DNA of 23,677 nt from CAZJAD01 sp964543855. Its GTDB lineage: Bacteria > Electryoneota > RPQS01 > DYHQ01. Below, piece after piece: positions 1-6,624 of the stretch. The first letter of the stretch is position 1, and the number at the start of each line of letters is the position of its first letter. Both the position numbers and the translations under genes were made by a program. Below the pieces are notes generated by a model. It made no database searches. It was not told the origin of the DNA and saw nothing but the letters and a program-made list of their open reading frames with translations. The DNA is taken from contig CAZJAD010000028.1 of assembly GCA_964543855.1 (NCBI GenBank), positions 1-23,677 of the forward strand, given 5' to 3'.

Positions 1-257
1 GCCTGGAACAGGATTCCGAATTTCTGCCGAATCTCGTAGAGCCGCTCCTGAGAAACACGCCAGATATCCTCTCCTTCGACAATCACCTCACCGGCGTCCG
101 GTTTCAGCAGGCCGATGAAATGCTTGAGGAGCACGGACTTTCCACAGCCCGATTGCCCGATGACGGCGAGAGACTCACCCGGTGAGATGGTCAGATTTGT
201 CCCGCGCAGTACGAGCTTGGTGCCAAATGATTTGTCGAGATTCCGGACTTCAATCAC
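1..257 (-). CDS. mlaF: MlaF-type ABC transporter ATP-binding protein (partial, cut by left edge)
   Basis: This is the ATPase of an MCE/Mla-type phospholipid ABC transporter, which powers lipid movement between inner and outer membranes from the cytoplasmic face. Only the first 85 residues are in the window. They begin VIEVRNLDKSFG, the usual N-terminus of MlaF/Ttg2A proteins, and hold a Walker A motif (G34-Q-S-G-C-G-K40-S41) and the first glutamine of the Q-loop (Q85) at the very edge. The start is a GTG, chosen because it fits the family N-terminus exactly; the ribosome binding site in front is weak. It lies 35 bases after the mlaE stop. An 11-codon ATG frame (254..289) fills that gap and its TGA overlaps the GTG by four bases, which may be chance or may couple translation. 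The signature and Walker B motifs are not in the window. Confidence 0.9.
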   Translation of the reverse strand, partial: MIEVRNLDKSFGTKLVLRGTNLTISPGESLAVIGQSGCGKSVLLKHFIGLLKPDAGEVIVEGEDIWRVSQERLYEIRQKFGILFQ

Positions 258-292
258 GTGTAAACCTGCCGGTAGATACGATGGATCATCCT

Positions 293-1090
293 TTAGAATA
301 GAATCATCGCGAGGACATAGTCACTCACAAGAATAAGAAGACATGACCAGACGAATGCGCGGATGGTCGCCATTCCCACACCTTCGGCGCCTCCCCGGGT
401 GGCAAACCCGATGTGGCATCCCATGAGCGCTGTGATCGCTCCAAAGGTGAAAGCTTTGATAAGCCCGGCAATCACATCACGGATTTCAAAGAAGGTCGGA
501 ATCTGGTTCCAGAACGTGGCGGAAGTCATGCCCAGCAGAGCGGTCGCGACAAAGGACGCTCCCATCATAGCGATGAAGTCCGCCAGGATGACCAAAACCG
601 GCAACATGAGAAGATTGGCGAAGAAGCGCGGCACGGCCAGAAAGCGAATGGGGCTTATCCCCAAAGACTCCAAGGCATCGATTTGCTCGGTGACGTTCAT
701 CGTTCCCAGTTCGGCGGCAATGGACGCTGAGACGCGCCCCGCAATGATGAGCCCTGTCAGCACGGGGCCCAGCTCGATGACAACCATCTTCAAGGTCGCC
801 GAGCCCAGATATTGCAGCGGCACATAATCCTTGAGCTGATAGTTGCTCTGCCAGGCGGTGACGGCTCCCGTGAAGATCCCCACGAGCAGGACCAGCGGCA
901 GGCTGTTGACGCCTTGCCGGACCGCCTGTTCAAAGAAGAGCTTGCGATCCCGCCACAGGCTTTTTACACCGGCGAGAATGCGGAACAGAAGGAGTGCGGC
1001 CGTGCCCGCTTCCGTGAAAAAGTCGAGCGCCGTGCGCCCGACTTTGGCAATCGTCTGATGCAGAGGTGTTTCGTTGACTGGCGGTTTCAT
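293..1090 (-). CDS. mlaE: MlaE-family lipid ABC transporter permease
   Basis: Inner-membrane permease of an MCE/Mla-type phospholipid transporter, partner of the ATPase encoded directly downstream. The protein is 265 residues, normal for MlaE, with an amphipathic N-terminal stretch followed by about five hydrophobic segments. The conserved MlaE core is clear: the run containing ELGPVLTGLIIAGRVSASIAAELGTM, followed by EQIDALESLGISP and a VPRFFANLLMLP-like segment. The frame is open further upstream, but that extension runs into the preceding gene in another frame and has no membrane or family character, so I start at the ATG that gives MKPPVNETP. An AAGGAG lies about 26 bases upstream, too far to be ideal. 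The gene begins 28 bases after the stop of the large metallopeptidase-barrel gene. No MCE-domain (MlaD) gene is visible; it would be expected beyond the left edge. Confidence 0.93.
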   Translation of the reverse strand: MKPPVNETPLHQTIAKVGRTALDFFTEAGTAALLLFRILAGVKSLWRDRKLFFEQAVRQGVNSLPLVLLVGIFTGAVTAWQSNYQLKDYVPLQYLGSATLKMVVIELGPVLTGLIIAGRVSASIAAELGTMNVTEQIDALESLGISPIRFLAVPRFFANLLMLPVLVILADFIAMMGASFVATALLGMTSATFWNQIPTFFEIRDVIAGLIKAFTFGAITALMGCHIGFATRGGAEGVGMATIRAFVWSCLLILVSDYVLAMILF

Positions 1091-1118
1091 CGGGCTGGTC
1101 AGCCTCGTGAGTTTCTCC

Positions 1119-4100
1119 TTAGAGTTCCGCGCCAAGGGAGACGTAGTAAGTCGGTTTCGAGGTGTCCAGGAAATCCGTTCGCCACGCCACATCCCATTGC
1201 AGAAGAGCAAAGCCCAGGTGGATACGCGGGCCGAAACCGAACCCCATCTGCAGATCGCGCAGGCGGTGCTCTCCCTCGTTGGTCTTTTCAGTGATGCGCA
1301 GATTGTCCTTGTTCCATGTGGCACCAATATCCGTGAAAATCGCGCCGCGGATTTCGGGGAAATACAGAGGCAGTGGCCAACCTAACAGCAACTTTCGCAC
1401 CATTGGGAAGCGGAACTCCTGATTCGTCAGGAAGAACCGCGTGCCTCGGCGCTCGAAGTATTTGCCGCCACGAAACGGGATGGCGAACGAGGCGAAATAG
1501 AAGTCGTCAATGTCCTCAATTGGCAAATCGCTCTCATACTGGCGATTGATCCAGTACCGCACCCCTCCGAGGAAGAAAAGCTGCGGCTTCTCCCCTCCAG
1601 AGAACCCGCCGGTGATTCGGGATGCCCAGGTGTATTCGCGGCCCACCCGCGTATAGTGACGCAGGTCGGCTTTGGCAATGTAGAAACTGGTGCCCCAGGT
1701 CGCGGTGGACGACGGGCTTTGCAGGCGCGGAGTGTAGGCATAGGAGATTCGATAGCGGCTGCCGTTCACAGGACCCGTCATACCCCAAACCACCGTATCA
1801 TGGACATAGGCGAGCTCGGGGAGTATGGCGCGCCGTTTCGATGAGTATCTGTACTCCTGAACATTGGGATCAAAGTCATAGTGATCGCGGTCGACGACGT
1901 GTCCGGCAAGGTCCAGCTCCATCCGCGAGTATTTCGTGAAGGGGTAGGCCACATAGAGTGCGAGTCGAAGCGTACGATCGCGCACCCGTCCTGCATCGAG
2001 ATAGTAGACATTACGGTAAATGCCCGTGCCATAGTTCAGTCGGCGAGCGAGGTAGAAGTACGCAATCTCGAAGTTCGTATTGTCGAGATTGTTGAAATCG
2101 TAGTAGAGATCCGTGCTGAGGTAGATCAGATGGTTTCCGAGTACATCCGAGAGCAGAATCTGGCTTGTCCCTTGCATTCCGAAGAAACTGGAGTACGCGG
2201 CCGTGGCATAGACGAAGTCCGGTGTCAACTTGACGCGGTACCCTTTTGACGCAAAACCGCCGTCCGGCAGGCGGCTGGTTGCGGTATCCGGCTCGCTTTC
2301 CGAGGAATAGGCTTCATCGATTCCGCCACTCGGAGCGAAGACATAATTCGCATACGGCCGATGGCGTCCTCCCGTCTCACCTGAAGGCCGCTTCTCCGCC
2401 AAAGGGATTTCCTCGAAATCGACGGTTCCTTTCTGACGAAATGCCGTGGATGTGAGCTGAAGCGTCGGTCTTTCCAGAGCATTTTTCAGCATGAAGACAT
2501 CATAACCGCCGTCTTGCAGCGCTGTGAAAACGAGTCGCTCGGTATTGGCCGAGTAGCTTGGCTGGAGGCAACCGGACAAACAATTGGTGATGGCGTCGTT
2601 CTCTCCGGTTTCGAGATTCAACCGGTAGATATTGTGAACACCGGTGGCATCTGAGGAGTAGACGAGGGTCACGCCATCCGGCGCGAAGACCGGAGACCGC
2701 TCGTTCGTTTCCGTGAAGGTGATGCGTCGTGCCCGGTCGTCCCCCAATCGGATGAGGTAGATGTCCTGCTGGTGGTAGTCCATGAGATGCATTTTGATCG
2801 AGCTCTCGTAGTCTCGCACCTTCAGGGAATCACGACGATCCGAAATAAAGACAAGAGACTTCGAATCGGGTGCCCACGAGGGATCATCATCAGAGAAGAT
2901 GTCGTTCGTGATCTGACGAAGCTCTCCACTGGCAAGGTCGACACAGTAGATGTCAGATTGGCCCTTGTTCACCCCGACAAAAGCAATTTGTTCACCGTCG
3001 GGAGACCAAGCCGGTTTGAAGATGGCGTCCAGAGGCCAGCTCAATCGTCGGCGAATCTTGCGCTTCTTGACATCGAGAAGGTAAATGGCATCCGATCGTC
3101 CCGCCTTCGAAGCGAATGTTATCATCCGACCGTCCGGCGACCAAGAAATCCTTGCGTCAAGCCATTTGAGCTCCTCAAAATCCCCGCTGCGTTGACCACG
3201 CAGGAGCTTACGCAACTTCTTGGTGTTCACATCAACGACATAGAGGTCGAAGTAGTCTGTCCGGTCTGACAGAAAGGCAACCTTCTCGCCGTCCGGAGAA
3301 ATCGCGGGTCCGTTGTTCACGAAGTTCTGCCACTCGGTATGGTCCGTCAATCGTTCGGCAAACTCCTCCGGCATCTTCATGTCTGCGACCTGTGGCCAGT
3401 ACGCTCGGCGGAGCCAAGTTTTCCAGCGCTTGTTGAATTCCTCCATTTCAAGGCCAATCGCACTCTTGATCACCTTCTCCAGGTTGCGTAGGGTGCGCAG
3501 TTTGTTCAGGATTTCTCCGATCTTCTGCGAGCCGTAGCGCTGGTCGATGAAGTAGAGAACGGACTGGCCTCCCTTGTAGGCGAGATAGCCTCCCAGATAC
3601 TCCATGTCCGGCAGGTAACCGCTGATCACGGCGTCGCGCATAAACATGTCCGATTCGACATCCCAGCCCCCCCGTGATTCATATTCTGCAAGTCCTTCTA
3701 TGAACCAGAGCGGGAGTTGCATCATCGCCGCCCCGATGAGAATGGACTGAAACCCCGAGCCGTGGAGCATGAGCAACATGAAGGCATGAGTCACCTCGTG
3801 GTGAATCACATGCCGATAGGCCTCGTAGTCCCCCTGAAATGGAATCACCACGCGGTTCTTGAGGAACTCGGTGAATCCGCCGACGCTCTCCTCGGTGAGT
3901 TGCAGCGTGACATTCGTCTGCTCGAAGTTGTTGTGGGAAAGGTAGGTGACGATGGTGATTCGGTCATCGAGCTTGTGATCCAGACTCCGCTGCAGTTTGT
4001 CGAGAGCATCTTCTGCGGTTTCCGCCGTGAATTCAGCGATGCCCTCACCACCCTCCGTGAAATAGACATCGAAATGCTCCGATTGGATGTAGCGCCAACC

Positions 4101-4253
4101 GAAAGCCTCGTACTGCACCTTGTTCTTGCCAAAATACTGGCCGGAGGCCGAGGGTGCTAAGAACAAGACAAGACCCACGAGTCCCCAGGGCAGCAGATGT
4201 TTGAAGAAGGGAGGGTGCCCGCGCTTAGATTGCTGTGAAATTGAAGAAGCCAT
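1119..4253 (-). CDS. Exported gluzincin metallopeptidase / TolB-type propeller / outer-membrane beta-barrel fusion
   Basis: A 1044-residue exported protein in three parts. Residues 1-39 hold a basic start, a hydrophobic segment and an Ala-Ser-Gly cleavage-like site. Residues about 50-290 form a peptidase MA-like (gluzincin) zinc metallopeptidase domain with H152-E153-V-T-H156, and downstream FIEGLAEYES gives the third ligand (probably E186), so the active site looks intact. Residues about 300-600 carry at least six PD40/TolB-like blades (repeated SPDG or APDG followed by a strand and an I-Y-x-x-D-L type strand). Residues about 670-1044 are rich in alternating aromatic strands and resemble a BamA/TamA (surface antigen) barrel, though the last residue is Leu rather than Phe. 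The start is an ATG with AGGAA five bases upstream, formed partly from the ccsA stop (TAG), so the two genes are tightly coupled. The substrate is unknown. A role in envelope assembly or lipid traffic is inferred only from the mlaEF neighbours. Confidence 0.9.
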   Translation of the reverse strand: MASSISQQSKRGHPPFFKHLLPWGLVGLVLFLAPSASGQYFGKNKVQYEAFGWRYIQSEHFDVYFTEGGEGIAEFTAETAEDALDKLQRSLDHKLDDRITIVTYLSHNNFEQTNVTLQLTEESVGGFTEFLKNRVVIPFQGDYEAYRHVIHHEVTHAFMLLMLHGSGFQSILIGAAMMQLPLWFIEGLAEYESRGGWDVESDMFMRDAVISGYLPDMEYLGGYLAYKGGQSVLYFIDQRYGSQKIGEILNKLRTLRNLEKVIKSAIGLEMEEFNKRWKTWLRRAYWPQVADMKMPEEFAERLTDHTEWQNFVNNGPAISPDGEKVAFLSDRTDYFDLYVVDVNTKKLRKLLRGQRSGDFEELKWLDARISWSPDGRMITFASKAGRSDAIYLLDVKKRKIRRRLSWPLDAIFKPAWSPDGEQIAFVGVNKGQSDIYCVDLASGELRQITNDIFSDDDPSWAPDSKSLVFISDRRDSLKVRDYESSIKMHLMDYHQQDIYLIRLGDDRARRITFTETNERSPVFAPDGVTLVYSSDATGVHNIYRLNLETGENDAITNCLSGCLQPSYSANTERLVFTALQDGGYDVFMLKNALERPTLQLTSTAFRQKGTVDFEEIPLAEKRPSGETGGRHRPYANYVFAPSGGIDEAYSSESEPDTATSRLPDGGFASKGYRVKLTPDFVYATAAYSSFFGMQGTSQILLSDVLGNHLIYLSTDLYYDFNNLDNTNFEIAYFYLARRLNYGTGIYRNVYYLDAGRVRDRTLRLALYVAYPFTKYSRMELDLAGHVVDRDHYDFDPNVQEYRYSSKRRAILPELAYVHDTVVWGMTGPVNGSRYRISYAYTPRLQSPSSTATWGTSFYIAKADLRHYTRVGREYTWASRITGGFSGGEKPQLFFLGGVRYWINRQYESDLPIEDIDDFYFASFAIPFRGGKYFERRGTRFFLTNQEFRFPMVRKLLLGWPLPLYFPEIRGAIFTDIGATWNKDNLRITEKTNEGEHRLRDLQMGFGFGPRIHLGFALLQWDVAWRTDFLDTSKPTYYVSLGAEL

Positions 4254-4258
4254 GATTC

Positions 4259-5521
4259 CTATGTATATGCGTGAAGTCCGCCGAAGAAGTAGTTCCCGAA
4301 AAAAGAAAGAAGTATCATTCCGAAACCAGCCAAAGAGAGAACGGCAGATTTTGTGCCAGTCCAGCCACGCTGCAGCCGGGCATGCAAGAAGCCGGAATAG
4401 AACAGCCAGATGATAAGAGCCCCTACCTCCTTGGGATCCCACGACCAGAAAGACCCCCAGGCCTGCTCTGCCCAGATCGCCCCGGCAAAGAGTGCTCCCA
4501 CAGTGTAGAGAGGATAGCCCAGCTTGATGGTTCCCGACGAAATCTCGTCGAGGAGCCTGCGATCCAGATTCAGTCCGGCCAGTGGTTTTCGGTATCGGAA
4601 GAACCGGTTGAACACGACGAAGATGGGTACGGTAAGAATCCATGACAGTCCGAAGAACTCGAAGATCCGGAACGGACTGCCCTCAGTCACCGCAAACAGC
4701 TTCAGCTTCACAAGGATTCCGGTGACGAGCGCACCCAGAAGAAAGCTCAAGAACGCGACGGCCGCCAGGTAGCCTCCGCCAGAGACCTTGGCGTCACGGT
4801 TGCGCGCCCGGCGGTAGGCAAGAGTCCAACCGATCGCGCCGAGTGGAGCCCCCATGCCGAAGGCGGCGAGAGCCGAGCCAATCGCTCCAATCTGATTGCT
4901 CTCGCTCAGCAGGGTTGCGGCACTGGAAGGAAGAGCGCCCAACACACCCAGCACAACGGCAAAGGCGAGGGGGAAGCCTATCCCCAGTGACAGCGCTGCG
5001 CGTCCGGCTGCGCCGCTTAGCGGATTCGCCTTCTGGGCCACGCCCGGGTCATGCACGAGGTAGAGGAAGGATGTGATCGCACCAACCGCCAGGGAGCCTG
5101 AAGCAATAGCCGCCAATGTGACATGGATCGTCAGCCAGTAGCTTTGCAGGGCCGGCATAAGCTGCATATTGATCTCTTTCGGGAGCAGCGAGGCGGCGAC
5201 CATCAGCATGAAGACGATGGGAGAAATGAGCGCGGCCACCTTCAAACGGCGGTAGCGCCAGAGGACGATGCCCATCGTCAGGGCAGCCATCCAGCTCATA
5301 ATTGCAAGATACTCATACATGTTAGACAGAGGGTAGTGCTGCGAGAGAACCCATCGGATGAAGAATCCGACGGTCTGCGGCACCACCCCCAGCCCGGTAA
5401 CGGCTGCCCCAAACCACCCCACGCGCTCCTTGCCCGTCGCCAGATAGACCGAAAAGAGGGCAAAAGCCACCAAGTAGCACCAGAATGCCCACCAGAAAAG
5501 CCAAATGTCGGGCGAGATCAT
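4259..5521 (-). CDS. ccsA: CcsA/ResC-type cytochrome c biogenesis membrane protein
   Basis: Multi-spanning inner-membrane protein of System II cytochrome c maturation, which handles haem for attachment to apocytochromes together with a ResB/CcsB partner. The 420-residue protein has the haem-handling signature W-G-S-F-W-S-W-D-P-K-E (355-365), PLSNMYEYL near residue 64, conserved-looking histidines at H133, H380 and H417, and the usual GLHxY end. It is longer than the roughly 270-330 residues common in the family; the extra length is a membrane-rich block at about residues 173-275. I chose the ATG because GGAG sits eight bases upstream. A TTG eight codons earlier has AGGAG only three bases away and is less likely. 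It is the first gene of the minus-strand run and ends five bases before the next start. No ccsB/resB is in the window. Confidence 0.9.
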   Translation of the reverse strand: MISPDIWLFWWAFWCYLVAFALFSVYLATGKERVGWFGAAVTGLGVVPQTVGFFIRWVLSQHYPLSNMYEYLAIMSWMAALTMGIVLWRYRRLKVAALISPIVFMLMVAASLLPKEINMQLMPALQSYWLTIHVTLAAIASGSLAVGAITSFLYLVHDPGVAQKANPLSGAAGRAALSLGIGFPLAFAVVLGVLGALPSSAATLLSESNQIGAIGSALAAFGMGAPLGAIGWTLAYRRARNRDAKVSGGGYLAAVAFLSFLLGALVTGILVKLKLFAVTEGSPFRIFEFFGLSWILTVPIFVVFNRFFRYRKPLAGLNLDRRLLDEISSGTIKLGYPLYTVGALFAGAIWAEQAWGSFWSWDPKEVGALIIWLFYSGFLHARLQRGWTGTKSAVLSLAGFGMILLSFFGNYFFGGLHAYT

Positions 5522-5605
5522 CTTCGCAACTCCGAGAACAACCAATTGCTCCTGTTAGGTTTAATCGTTCACGCTTTTCTAATGTTCCCGCACATAGATA
5601 ACACA

Positions 5606-5630
5606 AGCCCCGTGGGGAACCAACGGGGCT
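5606..5630 (-). terminator. Hairpin downstream of the MerR-REC regulator gene
   Basis: A perfect 8-bp inverted repeat (AGCCCCGT / ACGGGGCT) with a nine-base loop lies 45 bases beyond the regulator's stop codon and before ccsA. On the minus strand it is followed by TGTGTTAT, only moderately T-rich, so termination may be partial. It separates the regulator transcript from the ccsA-mla run. Confidence 0.5.
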
Positions 5631-5675
5631 CGTTGACAAGACGACAAGATTGCAGATCCGGTAGAAGTCCGCCGA

Positions 5676-6248
5676 TCACGCCGCCGGCTGACCGAGCACC
5701 TCCTGGGCCATTTCCAGGAGCTCCTCGGAATTGATGGGCTTGGTCAGGTAGTTGTACGCACCCTCTTTGATGACTTGTACCGTGTCCTCGATTTTCGGGT
5801 AGCCGGTCAGGATGACGACGGTCGCCTGAGGGTCCACTCCGCGGATCTCATGGAAAACATCAATCCCACTCTTACCCTTGAGCCGGACATCGAGGAAGGT
5901 CAGTCCGGGCAGTTTCTCTGCGTGCATACTGACGGCTTCATCGCCGGTCGCGGCGGTAACGACTTCATACCCAGCAGTTTTCAGGAGCTGACCCATGACC
6001 TGGAGGATGCTCGGATCGTCGTCGACGACCAGAATCAGGTTGCTCCGATTGCCCACATCCTGCAACTTCTGGCGCTCAATGTTGCGCTTGATTTCTTCGA
6101 GATTGTGCTCGTCGTAGAGCCGCCAGCCTCTCCAATCGCGACGCACTCTCGTGATCAACCCTTCCCGTTCCCACTTGAAAAGAGTCGATTTAGAAATCTG
6201 GAGGTTGTCGCAGACTTCCTTCGAAGAATAGAATTTTTGCTCAGGCAT
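5676..6248 (-). CDS. Orphan response regulator with N-terminal MerR-type HTH and C-terminal receiver domain
   Basis: A 190-residue cytosolic regulator that should bind DNA under control of phosphorylation. Residues about 4-60 form a MerR/excisionase-like winged HTH (YSSKEVCDNLQISKSTLFKWEREGLI, then the wing and a tyrosine-containing RLYDEHNLEEI). Residues about 68-188 form a CheY-like receiver with acidic pocket D76-D77-D78, phospho-acceptor D120, T148 and K170, all present. This order, HTH first and receiver last, is the reverse of most response regulators. I use the ATG giving MPEQKFY, with a G-rich stretch (GGGGTGG) just upstream. An in-frame ATG eight codons earlier (6272) also lies downstream of the promoter and cannot be excluded. 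No histidine kinase is nearby. It has its own promoter and is followed by a hairpin, so it is probably monocistronic. Confidence 0.9.
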   Translation of the reverse strand: MPEQKFYSSKEVCDNLQISKSTLFKWEREGLITRVRRDWRGWRLYDEHNLEEIKRNIERQKLQDVGNRSNLILVVDDDPSILQVMGQLLKTAGYEVVTAATGDEAVSMHAEKLPGLTFLDVRLKGKSGIDVFHEIRGVDPQATVVILTGYPKIEDTVQVIKEGAYNYLTKPINSEELLEMAQEVLGQPAA

Positions 6249-6300
6249 ATTCCACCCCGTATGGGTCGCCATTGCTGGCCAATCTTACTATGGTGACGAT

Positions 6301-6329
6301 AATATATTACATTTCAGGACAGGAGTCAA
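6301..6329 (-). promoter_or_regulatory. Sigma70-type promoter for the MerR-REC regulator
   Basis: On the minus strand TTGACT and TATATT are separated by exactly 17 bases. The predicted transcript start near 6294 gives a leader of about 45 bases to the chosen ATG. The same spacing and the same TATATT box recur in front of tatA and hsp20. Confidence 0.75.
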
Positions 6330-6364
6330 GTCAAAACGCATGAAAATCAGGTGGTGAAGCGCGT

Positions 6365-6529
6365 CTAAGATCCCGATTCTTTCTTCTCCGACTCCTCGTC
6401 CTTGACACCCTCCTTGAACTCCTTGACGCCGCGGCCGAGGCCGCGCATCAGCTCGGGTATCTTTCGACCACCGAACAGGAGTAGCAGCACCAAGACGATG
6501 ATTAGGATTTCCCACACACCGAATCTCAA
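6365..6529 (-). CDS. tatA: TatA-type twin-arginine translocase subunit (54 residues, TTG start)
   Basis: Small single-span subunit of the twin-arginine translocase, which moves folded proteins across the inner membrane. Translation gives a hydrophobic helix (FGVWEILIIVLVLLLLFGG), the hallmark Phe-Gly hinge at residues 19-20, an amphipathic helix (RKIPELMRGLGRGVKEFKEG) and a charged Lys/Glu/Ser tail. At 54 residues it is at the short end for the family. The start is TTG, supported by AAGGAG seven bases upstream and by a near-consensus promoter about 30-65 bases ahead; there is no suitable ATG in frame. It stands alone between its promoter and the next regulator, with no tatC in the window. TatA rather than TatB is chosen from the short tail. 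Confidence 0.92.
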   Translation of the reverse strand: MRFGVWEILIIVLVLLLLFGGRKIPELMRGLGRGVKEFKEGVKDEESEKKESGS

Positions 6530-6565
6530 GAGGGGTCTCCTTGTCGTTTGTCATAACACATAGCA

Positions 6566-6594
6566 AATATAAACAATTCCGCCCGGTATGTCAA
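6566..6594 (-). promoter_or_regulatory. Sigma70-type promoter for tatA
   Basis: A consensus TTGACA is followed after exactly 17 bases by TATATT on the minus strand. The predicted start near 6559 leaves a 30-base leader before the TTG start codon of tatA. It is the strongest promoter match in the window, so tatA is probably transcribed independently of the large nuclease gene upstream. Confidence 0.85.
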
Positions 6595-6624
6595 GCAAAA
6601 AGTTTGTCTGTGAGAAAATCCGGT

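Noticed and set aside
254..289. Eleven-codon ATG frame between mlaE and mlaF whose TGA overlaps the mlaF GTG
   Set aside because: AAAGG lies directly against the ATG with no spacing, and the peptide has no recognisable character. It is noted as a possible coupling device only.
1091..1327. Upstream in-frame extension of mlaE
   Set aside because: It overlaps the barrel gene in another frame and has no membrane-protein character.
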